Source: Mesostigma viride (taxonomy: Eukaryota > Streptophyta > Mesostigmatophyceae > Mesostigmatales > Mesostigmataceae). From it: a DNA stretch of 64,000 nucleotides. The stretch covers positions 8,302,741 to 8,366,740 of the forward strand of contig RPFO01000065.1 of assembly GCA_009746045.1 (NCBI GenBank), given 5' to 3'. Under the pieces are notes generated by a model that was not told the origin of the DNA, made no database searches, and saw only the letters and a list, made by a program, of their open reading frames with translations. The position numbers and the translations under genes are program-made. Position 1 is the stretch's first letter; every line of letters starts with the position of its first letter. Positions 53,451 through 63,417 of this stretch are shown here, piece by piece.

Positions 53451-54026
53451 CTACTCCTTGTCCTTGGAGTTTCCAGTCTGGCTCTTCACAACGTTCGAGC
53501 CGGTCTTCCTCTTGTAGACACGGCCGTGGGAGTTTGACGCTTCCTCGCGGCTCCTCTTCCTGCCATGGGAAGTGGCGGTCTTTGCGTCCTCGAACCCCTT
53601 CTTTGCCTCCTCCCATGCCTTGTAGAGGGTAACAGGGGCAATGCCTGGCTGGCGTTTGGACTTGGAGAAGCCATCGACGAATTCGTCGACCATCTTAACG
53701 CATCCGTCGGCTTGGTCGAGGCGAATCCACTCACATCGGTCCTCGACCTTCCTCGGCCTTGCCGCGTTCCTCTCGTAGACCCACTCGACGCAAATTTTGG
53801 GCGTCTTGCGGTCGACATCGTCATATCCAGCGTCGTGAATCTTGAAAACCTCGCAGGTAGGGCCGGTGCCTCCAACAGCACCGGGTGCCCCGGACAAAAG
53901 GGAGACCTGATGCGTCAGGTATACGAGCTGGTCCGATATCTTTGTCTGGCCGTCCTCGAGACCATCGAGGTATTTCCCAAGCGTAGCCAGCGCCTTCTCG
54001 CAAGGCCCTGCGTTTCGGGAAGCCAT
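53451..54026 (-). CDS. PLV part: hypothetical basic-tailed protein
   Basis: 191-residue frame that looks whole. The N-terminal half is mixed alpha/beta-like (LGKYLDGLEDGQTKISDQLV). The C-terminal quarter is Lys/Arg/Ser-rich (HGRKRSREEASNSHGRVYKR) and could be a nuclear localisation or DNA-binding tail. No family was recognised. It is the leftmost gene of the virus-like element. Confidence 0.5.
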   Translation of the reverse strand: MASRNAGPCEKALATLGKYLDGLEDGQTKISDQLVYLTHQVSLLSGAPGAVGGTGPTCEVFKIHDAGYDDVDRKTPKICVEWVYERNAARPRKVEDRCEWIRLDQADGCVKMVDEFVDGFSKSKRQPGIAPVTLYKAWEEAKKGFEDAKTATSHGRKRSREEASNSHGRVYKRKTGSNVVKSQTGNSKDKE

Positions 54027-54375
54027 GGCTACCGGCAGAGGGCTTGCAACGTGAGATGCGTGCCCTGCACGTGATTTTGCCTATTTGTGCACCGTGTGCA
54101 AAGGTCCGTTACGTCTGCTGGCACGGCCTGGACAGGGCGCGAAGGTGGCGAGACTTGCACAAGTGTCGAACTTGGCTAAAATTTGCAGTGATGCAAGTCC
54201 AGAGTGGCCTCTACCACGTGGCGAGTTCTGGGACGTGAATTCAGGTAAACGGACTCGTAAGCTCGCGCGTACTCGGGGTCGTTTCTCATACGCCTGAACG
54301 AATTCTCCAAGGTGTCCACCAATGTGAATTTTCCAAGGCATCCACCCATACATATTGTCGTATAATGCACAGAAA

Positions 54376-54888
54376 TTACTTACCGTGACATTTGCATTTA
54401 GTAAAACCTCGCACCCTCTCAAATTGTAACACGCAGACGAAAGATTCATATGCAGCAACGTTTTGATATTCCGTGTCTCCTACGTCCCTATCTATGTGGG
54501 CCAACCTTATCTCCAGAATGCCTCCGTTCCTAAAGAGATGTGGATTCCTCAAATTGAAATATGCGTGATCATTGATCAAAGAATAGTCGAAAGTGGTCGT
54601 GGTTGCTGTTGCTTTTTTGCATATTTCTGATCCCAGCACAACCCCCTGGTCCAAATTGTGCTCACCACCCAAGAAACTAGGGGATACCAAGCCAATGAGC
54701 ACATGTGGGGGGGTGCTTTCGATCCCCGCAATGGATGCAAAATGAAGCCCGCCTCTCCAATCCCCGTCGATGATGGGAGCACTCGGATCTGGCTTAATTT
54801 TAAAACGAAATGCCGCGTTCTCGACGTCACTATCACTCGACGAGGCCTCGCTGTCAAGTACTATCTGGTAATAATTTGGATAGTCCAT
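54376..54888 (-). CDS. PLV part: minor virion protein-like
   Basis: 170-residue frame that looks whole. It opens with MDYPNYYQIVLDSEASSSD and then FRFKIKPDPSAPIIDGDWRG. This pattern of beta-strands with an 'input LDG-W-GL' phrase resembles capsid-associated jelly-roll proteins of PLVs and adintoviruses. The assignment is by pattern only. Confidence 0.4.
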   Translation of the reverse strand: MDYPNYYQIVLDSEASSSDSDVENAAFRFKIKPDPSAPIIDGDWRGGLHFASIAGIESTPPHVLIGLVSPSFLGGEHNLDQGVVLGSEICKKATATTTTFDYSLINDHAYFNLRNPHLFRNGGILEIRLAHIDRDVGDTEYQNVAAYESFVCVLQFERVRGFTKCKCHGK

Positions 54889-54926
54889 TGCTTACATGAT
54901 ATGGATAGATATTTAGTTATAGAGGC

Positions 54927-56570
54927 CTATGCTGGAGGAGTTAACGGTGCCCCCCACTTGGCTGCGAGGTAGCCGCGGATCACCTCGAGCTCCGCTGACG
55001 TTTTGGCGGTGTTGTAGATAAGGATCTCACCAATCCACCCATCAAAAGCACGACTCGTGTTGGACGAGTCTCCTCCAATAGAAAGATTCCCTGAACCAAG
55101 TATAGGATCCGATCCCACTCTGTCATAGCCAGCTCGTCCGTCAAAGCGGGTAATAAAGGCGTTTGTACTGCTGTTGCATGAAAGCGCCAAGACGTGTGTG
55201 TTGTTGTCGAAGAACTCAGCCTTTGTGCTCACGGTGTCGCGCACACTGTTTGGAGTAAAGAGGAGAACGACCATGCTCTCTGAGTGATAAGACATGAGGT
55301 AACAAAGGCCGTTCGATGATCCTAGCATGTATCCTCGGATACCTGTCACATCTCCCAACAATGGATACGTTGCAGTCGCTAGCTGTTTTGCGACTATAAA
55401 AACACTCGCACTTGCACCGATCACATTCCAGAAATTGTTCACGGACTCTAACAAACCAGACCGCGAGTTGATAAAGCGGAGTGATTGTTTCGAGTTTAGT
55501 TCCGTCGTGTCCAGCGTAGGACACTTGGAGGAAGTGGCCTGCGTCACGTGGTACCCGTTCGGCCCTTGTCGTTCACTCGCATCACGTTCCCACCTGTCGT
55601 GTTTTGCTGGGTTGTGCCAGTGGTGTCGCTGAACACCGTGGCGCTGTCGGACGGATCGTACCACGCGAACAAATTTGGGTCTGTTGCGGGGTTGTAACCT
55701 GGTGTATACGTAAAAGTAAGAGAGTTAGACGCCGAGTTCCCGTTACCCGACACGGAGTCTGTCGCCGCGTTGGAACCCACGCTGACGGTCGTCAACGTGT
55801 TCGAGGTTCCTGACACGTCGAACGTGTAAAAGCCGCGTTTACCTGCACCAAGTTGGACGCCGTCCCGTTGGTAACGATGATGTCCCCGAGCGCGAAACCA
55901 GTGACTGACCGGCTGAAGGTGGCCGTCACGCCGACTGGGCTCGTGGACGGTGTTGCCCCGGCCGAAGTCGCGAGGGTGACTGTAGGCGGCGGGGAGTAGG
56001 TGAACGCGACCGTGTTGGACTCGGCGTTTGTGACCCCGAATTCGCCTACCGTCGTGCCATCGACCACCCTCACGGTCGTCTGGGAGTATGGAGTGGTCGG
56101 TGTCACTGCGAACTGGTATGATGCCCCGGTACCGGTTACCGACGACACTGTTCCGTTGTTCACGTAGATGTCCCCGCTACCAAACCCGGTCACGGGCTTG
56201 TCAAATGTGACATCCATTGTGACGGGGCTTGTGGTTGGATACGTCCCTGCCGTTGTAGCAAGCGTGACGGTGGTGGGGGAGGGTGTAGGTGAATGATAAC
56301 AGATTAGAGTCTTCGTTGTACGCACCAGACACCCCTGTTACCTTATTTTCTTTCACGGAAACCGTGGTTGGGATCGAACCTGTGATATTTGTAATGTCAA
56401 AAAAGTACGTCGCCGGTGCACCTAAAAATAGGCCGACTGCCGTTCCGTTTGTCACGTCAATGTCTGATAGATCAAAACCCGTGACGTCTTCATTGAATGT
56501 CGCCATAACGAGAACGGGGACATCCGATGGTGTAAGGTCACTGTTGATAACCCGACCGTGACCGAGGTAC
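54927..56570 (-). CDS. PLV part: surface (fibre/spike-like) protein with Ig-like repeats and LamG domain
   Basis: The 5' part encodes at least three Ig-like beta-sandwich repeats of the bacterial type (recurring VTLATTAG-TTSPV, FDKPVTGFGSGDIYVNNGTV, FSRSVTGFALGDIIVTNGTA). It is followed by a DPNLFAWYDPSDSATVF segment and a concanavalin/LamG-type C-terminal domain ending in FDGWIGEILIYNTAKTSAEL and RGYLAAKWGAPL. Such modules suit an exposed attachment protein. The region is broken in a few places. Confidence 0.6.
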
Positions 56571-56859
56571 CAGGAACGCGGCGTTTATATAAAAGAGCGG
56601 GGCATATACCACTATCCAACAACATTTGTATAGACTAGTCATCGTTATTTTTTTGGATTTGGTAGCGGATATTTGAAGGTGGGGAGAAGGGGAAGTGCCT
56701 GCCTTACGGGAACTGTCATGGACAAACCAGAATCTGCCATTTCTGGGATGTCAAAAATCAACTTCAACCTGTTAAACGGATTAGCTGTGATGCTAGGGTC
56801 TCGAAAGTAGTCCATCGTTTGTCACTAGACACGTATATATTTTTTAGAGGTACACGGCT

Positions 56860-58090
56860 GCCTGCCTGCCTGCAGCGATGTCCATCTTTGATTCGCACTC
56901 CGTGAAGATGTAGGAAATGCAGTCCGTCGCCCCTTCTCGACTCGCAGCGTGACCACCGATGCCGTGCCACGAAGGTCAAGGCCGCTCATGTACTCTGGAC
57001 CGGCACATGGCATATTAAGGTGACACGCCATCGTGAAGTTGTTGTTTAGCCACGTGGTAGGAGTCATACCCTCCCGGACACAGGACAAGACATTCCCTGG
57101 TCACCGAACGCGGACAACAGATTGATCCACGCCTCGGTTGCGTTCGTACGGTATCCAGGCGCCAGGTTGGATCCGTTGATGTCGTATTGGTAGGAAGTCA
57201 TACCATCCGCGATGTGATTGAACATCGTATTGCCGGATGCGTTGGTCACGTCCGCGCCGGCAGCAACCTGAATCGCCAGGAGTTTGCTGGCGGACGCGGA
57301 AGACAGCGACGCCTTGATGGCATAGGGAGAACGAGTCCCGAGCGACTGTTTGGTGGACTGCCACGTCCGCCACTTGAAGGAGAGAGTTCCACCCTCGGCA
57401 AGCCTGGACGAGAAAATCTGGCCCACGATATCCTCTTGGAACCTGTACGTGTCGATGCTAAATGGATGTTGCTCAGTTCGAAACCAACACCTGTCGCTGC
57501 TGCAACGCCACGATGCCACCGCGCAGCTGCTGCGCCACGCTAGGAGCATCACCCCTCCGTCCATGAGTGTGATTCGGATCTCGATGGGAGGGAAGAGACT
57601 CAGATCCACGATCCGAGGCTCGCCGCTCAGGAATCCTAAAAAGTGGTCGATGACGCCGTCCACCGCGTGTTCGCCTTCACGTTGTTCGTAAGAGTGCCAG
57701 CCACGTCAGCGGTGACGGTGTTGCTATTCTTCGACCAACCAGCAGGAGCCTGTGCGAGGTTGTACTCGACACCTCCGTGCACCGAGAGAAGAGTATGGAA
57801 CAGCTGGGAGTAGTCGTTGATGCTATCGACAGTCTGCCCTCCTGCCAGCACCTCGAGGCGCCTGACGATGGAGGACGTGTACGCGGGGAACTTCGCGAAC
57901 CCCGCCGTGGTCGTCGGCGTTCCCGTGAAAAACATGGCGAAGGAGTGCAAGTCACGAACCCGGACGTGGGCAGGCGAACCGCGACCACGGACCCTTGTTT
58001 GATGCCGTCGCTGGCTGAGAGGGTGCTGAGATGCACTCGCTGAGTCGTGTGTTGGCCTAGCGCCTTCACGAGGTATTGCATAGACTTTGG
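56860..58090 (-). CDS. PLV part: double-jelly-roll major capsid protein
   Basis: The span of about 400 codons has the order and wording expected of PLV major capsid proteins: an N-terminal segment with SSIVRRLEVLAGGQTVDSIN, a middle with FLGFLSGEPRIVDLSLFPPI, then EDIVGQIFSSRLAEGGTLSF, and a C-terminal part with HLNMPCAGPEYMSGLDLRGT. It is broken, with a small number of breaks. It is the main evidence for the element's class. Confidence 0.65.
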
Positions 58091-58155
58091 GATAGCGCGG
58101 AGTACCAGGAGTTGTCAGAAGCCATCGATGGTGTATACACTCGAGTTAGATATTT

Positions 58156-58482
58156 TTACTGAAGGAGCTGGCCGAGTATAGGATTTTTTACTTTCGCCCC
58201 GTCCACTCTTCTCTCGAGATTCGATAGGGCGCTCAGCCCCGTGTTCGCGGCCGAGTACGCTTTCCCGAGGAGCGTACTTTTCGCGATCATGGTAGAGGGG
58301 ACGTGCCCGAGCGCCGAATCGACGATGCCCGCGACCTGTTTCGCGGCTCGCGCCCCGTCTCCGATTTTCGAGATAACCTCTCCCGCGACGTGACCGGCCT
58401 TCTTGACAGCCGACACGATCGCCGCCCCGTCGCCGACCCTCTTGATTGCGTTTCCAGCAAACTCGCCCACGCGTCTAGCCAC
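58156..58482 (-). CDS. PLV part: small Ala/Gly/Val-rich virion protein
   Basis: 108 residues that look whole. Amphipathic to hydrophobic and repetitive (AVKKAGHVAGEVISKIGDGA), with scattered Lys/Arg. Size and composition resemble small membrane-active or core virion peptides of PLVs and adenoviruses. The function is inferred from composition and position between the capsid genes. Confidence 0.45.
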   Translation of the reverse strand: MARRVGEFAGNAIKRVGDGAAIVSAVKKAGHVAGEVISKIGDGARAAKQVAGIVDSALGHVPSTMIAKSTLLGKAYSAANTGLSALSNLERRVDGAKVKNPILGQLLQ

Positions 58483-58500
58483 GTTTCCGATGCGCCAAAA

Positions 58501-59551
58501 TTAAGTTTCATCGTCCTCGACAGTACTAGATGGCTGAGAAATTAATCTGGTTTGTGGCTGGACGGTCCTGTCGAGTGCCATGTATTTCAAAACGCTCCCA
58601 ATCTTCCTAGCCTCTATCCCCATCGCCTTCTGAGGGCTTATGCGGAAGGAGAGCTGAAGAGCCCAGTCAGAGTAGACAGTTATAGGAGCGTCGTCTTCGT
58701 CGAGCAGTCGGATCGTGATGTTGCTGGGAGAGTCCTTGAGATGCTGCCACAAAGGGTTCGCTGCCTGCCAAACAATGGGTTCTAAGAACTGCGACATATT
58801 GGGGCAAACTGCCAAAAGACCTCCATATCCAGTTCCTGTCGATGATGATATCACATTTCCCCGGACGATGTCACTATACACATACACCATTCTCAGTCTC
58901 CCATTCGTTGCTGGCCGATTGCTAGCGAGGGCGCCTGTGAGAGGATAAGAGCCTTCCATGAGCCCCAACACCCGCCCGTTGGCTCATCCACCGAGATAGA
59001 GAACTCGACGGCATTGGTCACGGTAAAAAGGCTAGTCGCCCTGTTGTACGTGACCGAGAACCCGGCATCCACCGCCTTCAAAGCGTCCTCGATGTTTTTC
59101 CGGTTTTCGATGGTCGTGTAGGAGCCGAGCGGCAAAGTCACCTTGACGGCGACTCGCTGCCAGACAAACGGACAGTGAAGTATCGGTTTCCTTCGCTGAT
59201 GTGAGTCTGTTCGAACGGGATGGTCATGAGGGTAAGCCCGACGTCGTGATAGTCATCAAGGAGCCCCGCCGGGATGTCCCACACCGGATCCACAGCGTCC
59301 CGCGAGTCCGGTTCTCCGTGCGAAGAGTGAGTGTCAGCGTCTCCTGGATGAACTCCTTCATCGGCCACTTCGTCTGACATTAGCTCAGAAGTAATTTCGT
59401 TTGTCCCAAAAACCTTGACCACGCCCTCTTCTTTATGTGCCATCGCCTTTTTGATAGCACGCTTTTTTTTCCCTGTGAGCGGCTTCTTCCTACAATAAAG
59501 CATGGCTGATTCGATGAATTCCGGGGGACGTTTGTGTGAAGGGTCATCCAC
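58501..59551 (-). CDS. PLV part: minor capsid (penton-like) protein region
   Basis: The downstream part has YPLTGALASNRPATNGRLRM, VYVYSDIVRGNVIS, WQHLKDSPSNITIRLLDEDD and SDWALQLSFRI, a pattern typical of PLV and adintovirus minor capsid proteins. The upstream part has FTVRLSGSES, LPLGSYTTIENRKNIEDALK and YNRATSLFTVTNAVEFSISV, as expected for the N-terminal half. The region appears broken at least once. Confidence 0.55.
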
Positions 59552-59601
59552 TGCGATATCTCGAGCATCTCGGCGTCGGTGAACAGAGGGTTGCTCATGT
59601 G

Positions 59602-60113
59602 TTACTCTTGTATGAGATTTTTTTCCGCGCCCTCTTTTGGGATTCCACTACCGTGTTGTGGACCCTCCTGAGATGCAGAAGGAGGTTTTTTTCGTTTGCG
59701 AACGTGCTTTACACCCGGGTGTGGGCATTTCCACCTCGTGCCCCCCACCTGGACTCGCTTTCCGACAGATACACCCGCAGGCTCGGGGGGCGCCTCCAGT
59801 GCCGCATCGACGACAACCGGTTCGGGAGCCGCGACAGGTGCCGGTTGGGCATACGCGGATAACGGGGGGTACGCGACCGGTCTTGAGTTCGCCATGACTG
59901 ACGCCATCAGAAGGGCGTCCTTGAACCCTCGCGCCTCTGCGACCTTGCCTTGTTCACCGCTCTTCGGACCGGCGCGCTGTGGATGACAATGGTGTTGGTC
60001 GATGAAGCGGTCACCTGCGACTGGGGTGCGACCTTTCGCTTGGGTTTCCCCTTTTGCCTACAGGACGACGCCTTGCTGTTTTCTGACGCCTCGCCATTTC
60101 TGAGTATAATCAT
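59602..60113 (-). CDS. PLV part: two small basic proteins
   Basis: Two short frames in tandem. 59602-59907 is Pro/Ala-rich with a basic GVKHVRKRKKPP segment. 59907-60113 is Lys/Arg/Ser-rich (SSCRQKGKPKRKVAPQSQVT). Such proteins often accompany the genome inside capsids. They are too short for a family assignment. Confidence 0.4.
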
Positions 60114-60235
60114 AGATTTTTATAGCGTCCAAGTGAGGGTCTTGTTAGTCGACACGGCCATTTTTCCAGCGCGTGACTTGCAAAACGCCGTAGATAGCTA
60201 TGTTGTTGACGTGTCAGTGGTGATGCGAGGAATCC

Positions 60236-60986
60236 TCAAGGCGATTTCAAACACCCCGTCATCCTCTCGTACCCCGAAACAACATTCCAGTTGCTGCCAA
60301 TGATAACGTTTTCCGGCCAGACGGACAGGCCGCTAGCCGTTAAGCGATATGGGTTTGATATGTCGAGAATCGTTGGCGGGTTGTTATCAAATGTTAACCT
60401 GACAAGGATATTGGTCAACGCGGTCGGAAGAGTTAGTTCCGATTGCGTTGCCGGGTCGTGGAAAGACATCACGGCCACGGGGCGCCGTGCCAAAATTGCG
60501 GAAGCGGGTAGTCGTATATGGGCTGCCTCAGACCGACCAAAGAATCTGCTTCCAATATTGTATGGATATACGTCGAGTCTCTCGGACATCTTCATACAGG
60601 GCCACGTCCATCCCGTGATTGCCGCCGATCGACGACAGGCTTGATCCATAATAGTAGCTTAGGCTGGAAGCAAATAAAAGCGGGCTCGGGCCAGATACAG
60701 TTGGATCTAATACCTGGAACGTCACGGTCGCCAAATGGATCATACCAGTAACTGGAGGATCAACCAGTGAAATATGATCACAGGTTATGTCAACGTACGA
60801 CGAGGATTTTGATATTGTCGTTGTAGAAAAACCACCAGTCCACGATTCTCCGACGACTACGCTGATAAGCAATGGATCATTGCTCAACTTGGTGTTTGAA
60901 AATCCAAGTCTTACATAAAACTTCCTCACCGACTGACGAGCTGGTAGAATCCCATATATTTTGGCAGTATATTCGTTCATTTGCAC
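60236..60986 (-). CDS. PLV part: hypothetical beta-rich virion protein
   Basis: Two adjacent frames that probably belong to one gene: MQMNEYTAKIYGILPARQSV, SKSSSYVDITCDHISLVDPP, and then ELTLPTALTNILVRLTFDNN. Beta-rich, probably structural; no known family was recognised. Appears broken. Confidence 0.4.
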
Positions 60987-61306
60987 GCCGTATTGAACAT
61001 CCGGGCACTTAACAACCGTTCGTATGACACTCTCATTCGTGAGTGTTAGCTCCTTGAACCAAGTATTCGCAACACCGGCACGGGTTTTGTTACGCTATAT
61101 TTCCCGAAAATGCTACAATTCCTCGACGAGGTGGACCTGTGACGCAGCTCCAACACGTCGCCGACGGCTGTGTACGCTCCGGAGGTTGTTGGTTTTTAGA
61201 GAGTCGAACTCTATGTCTTGGAGGTCGTCTTGATGGGCCAGACATGCGCGCCGTGGTACTCTCCGCTCAAGTGGAAACTGGTCGGAGGGGCATCGGAATG
61301 TACGGG

Positions 61307-61730
61307 TCAAGAATGTCTGTAGGGTGGTTGTAAATATACCGGACGAGTTTGAGATTTTGTCATGTCACTAAGTTCTTGAGGAGTTGTTTTTGATATATAA
61401 CGCTCCACCTTTCCATCGATTTTCTCCGAAATGCCACCCAGTAGCTGTTTTGTTGTCTCCATGATGAGTTTAACGTGTATCGAACCTTCGACTTCAGTTG
61501 TCAAACAGGTCGAGTGCATAGTCACTGTGGTGGAGATTGATACCCAGCATACCCCAATGCGTCGTAGCCGCATTTCTCCAGTTCTGATGGGCATCTGTCG
61601 TGGCCGGGTGATATTTATTCGTCAAAGACATAGTGTTTTCCGCGAACGAAATAAAGGCGTCGTTGCTCCCAAATATAGCTGAAAACACAAAGAAAGGGCC
61701 GTCTATGAGCTGCTCTGAAAAAACACACAT
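61307..61730 (-). CDS. PLV part: hypothetical protein
   Basis: Two overlapping short frames (SAIFGSNDAFISFAENTMSL; GGISEKIDGKVERYISKTTP), probably from one gene. Amphipathic helix-like C-terminal half. Not recognised; appears broken. Confidence 0.35.
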
Positions 61731-61940
61731 TTGCTAGGTGCAGGAGTGGCTGTTTTTACGATATAGAATTTTTCGGGAGACCCTTCAAAGTAGTATTTCG
61801 AAGCTTCTGTTTGCAGCGTGGTCACGGAGTGGCGCGAGAACGATTCTAGAGAATGGAGCGTCATACGGGGCCGTCTATCTCCACGGTCTCTCCTGACAGG
61901 TTTGGCGAGTCCTTTACGGTTACGATCCTGTATCTGAGTT

Positions 61941-62535
61941 CTACATCATCGCCTTCGGATGGGTTTTGGAACGTTGTTGTTCAATCCCGTCCAACCCCTT
62001 GAGACACCCGTTCGCCATCAGATGAAAACCGGTGAGAGGATTCAACGACTTCCCCACCCCACCATGGTCTGCGTACACGCCGTTAATCGCGATTTTTACA
62101 GGATTGAGGTACGAAATGTAAGAACTCGGGGTCCGGATGCCGGAGTGAAGCTGGCTCATTTTTGAAACGCATATAAACATCCCTCCTTTTTGGGTGCTGC
62201 ATGCGGTAAGGGTGGAGTCGTTGTATACGTCTATCTCGTAGTTCAAAAACTTATTACTGTCTGCCGCTACTGGCGCGGTGATTACGGCGTCTTCCCCGCG
62301 CAGTCCTCCGTTTTGTGAGAGGGAGACTCCGCCGATCGTCGGGGTGGTCGGCGTGAGCTGTGTGGAATTCATGTACCACCTGATGGGAAGTTTGCGTTGG
62401 TACGCGAAAGGGGTCGTCATCTTAATGCCCTGTTTGAGGGTCGTACCCTCCACTACCTCCCATGTAGCATTGGCGGGAGTGGTGCTCCATGGATTGCGTT
62501 CAAAGGTTCAATCGGTCCCATTCTCCAATCCGTGA
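61941..62535 (-). CDS. PLV part: hypothetical structural-type protein
   Basis: 170-residue frame with a beta-rich middle (FLNYEIDVYNDSTLTACSTQ, PSSYISYLNPVKIAINGVYA). It resembles receptor-binding or capsid-decorating proteins in composition only. No family was recognised. Confidence 0.4.
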
Positions 62536-62569
62536 GTGGCGAGTAGGTACGCGTGATGGTGAACGATCT

Positions 62570-63395
62570 CCCAGTTAGTGGAAGGCGGCGGTTGTCGTCG
62601 CGAATCGTGCGAAAGACAACAACTCCACGCGGAGAGGGAGGCCGTTGAATCGAGATCCGCCGAGTCCAAAGAACGCATCGGAAAAATACGGATACCCCAC
62701 TGTTCCATCCACGACGTTATCGCCCATGGCCGATTGGGTCACGTGATAGTCGCGATACGTATATTTACAAATCCCACTCGCGTCGCCATTAGTAACATTG
62801 TAAGGAAGCTGAACTCGCACATCCTGGTCGTTGATGACGCTGAACGCGTTTTGGTGCGACACGGTCGTCCCGTCTTCGAGATGAAGGACGAAATCCCCGT
62901 TCAAATTAGTTATCGACGTGGTGCCTACTCCGTGTTGGTCGAAAAGATAGTCCAGTTGCGCGGGTCAGGACTCTGCCGCCGGGGTCTAGCAGCGTGTCAG
63001 GACTGAAGTCGAAGACGTGGTATTGGTTTGCTCCCACTTTCGCCGTAAGGTACGGTTCGTTTAGAGTGAGATCGTCGACTATCGTAGTGCCTTCTTTGAA
63101 ATACGAATACCCGTTCACGACGAGGTTGTAGGACGAGTTCCGATGGGTCACTCGCGGTTCGTCGTCGAAATCGTCTCCGTCGCAAATTTGTCGGTTGGCT
63201 TGGATAAAAAATTTTGAATCCGTCGACGACGAGCGACTGATCAAATGGGTGCGACTTGCTCAGAAGACGACACGCTAGTCTCAAGCCCGTCGATGTCCGT
63301 TTCGACAGCAAAACACGCTCCTCCATTTCGGGGTCGAGCGTTAACCCGGTGGCGAGGTTTGTCGGTCTGCTCAGGGTTGTAAGCACGACCATTTA
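62570..63395 (-). CDS. PLV part: hypothetical structural-type protein
   Basis: Beta-rich product: LATGLTLDPEMEERVLLSKR, SSYNLVVNGYSYFKEGTTIV, NGDFVLHLEDGTTVSHQNAF, YSYFKEG-type turns, and SDAFFGLGGSRFNGLPLRVE. It begins close to 63392, back-to-back with the plus-strand gene at 63418. Broken in more than one place. No family was recognised. Confidence 0.4.
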
Positions 63396-63417
63396 TTATC
63401 TACGTAGAATATAAACA

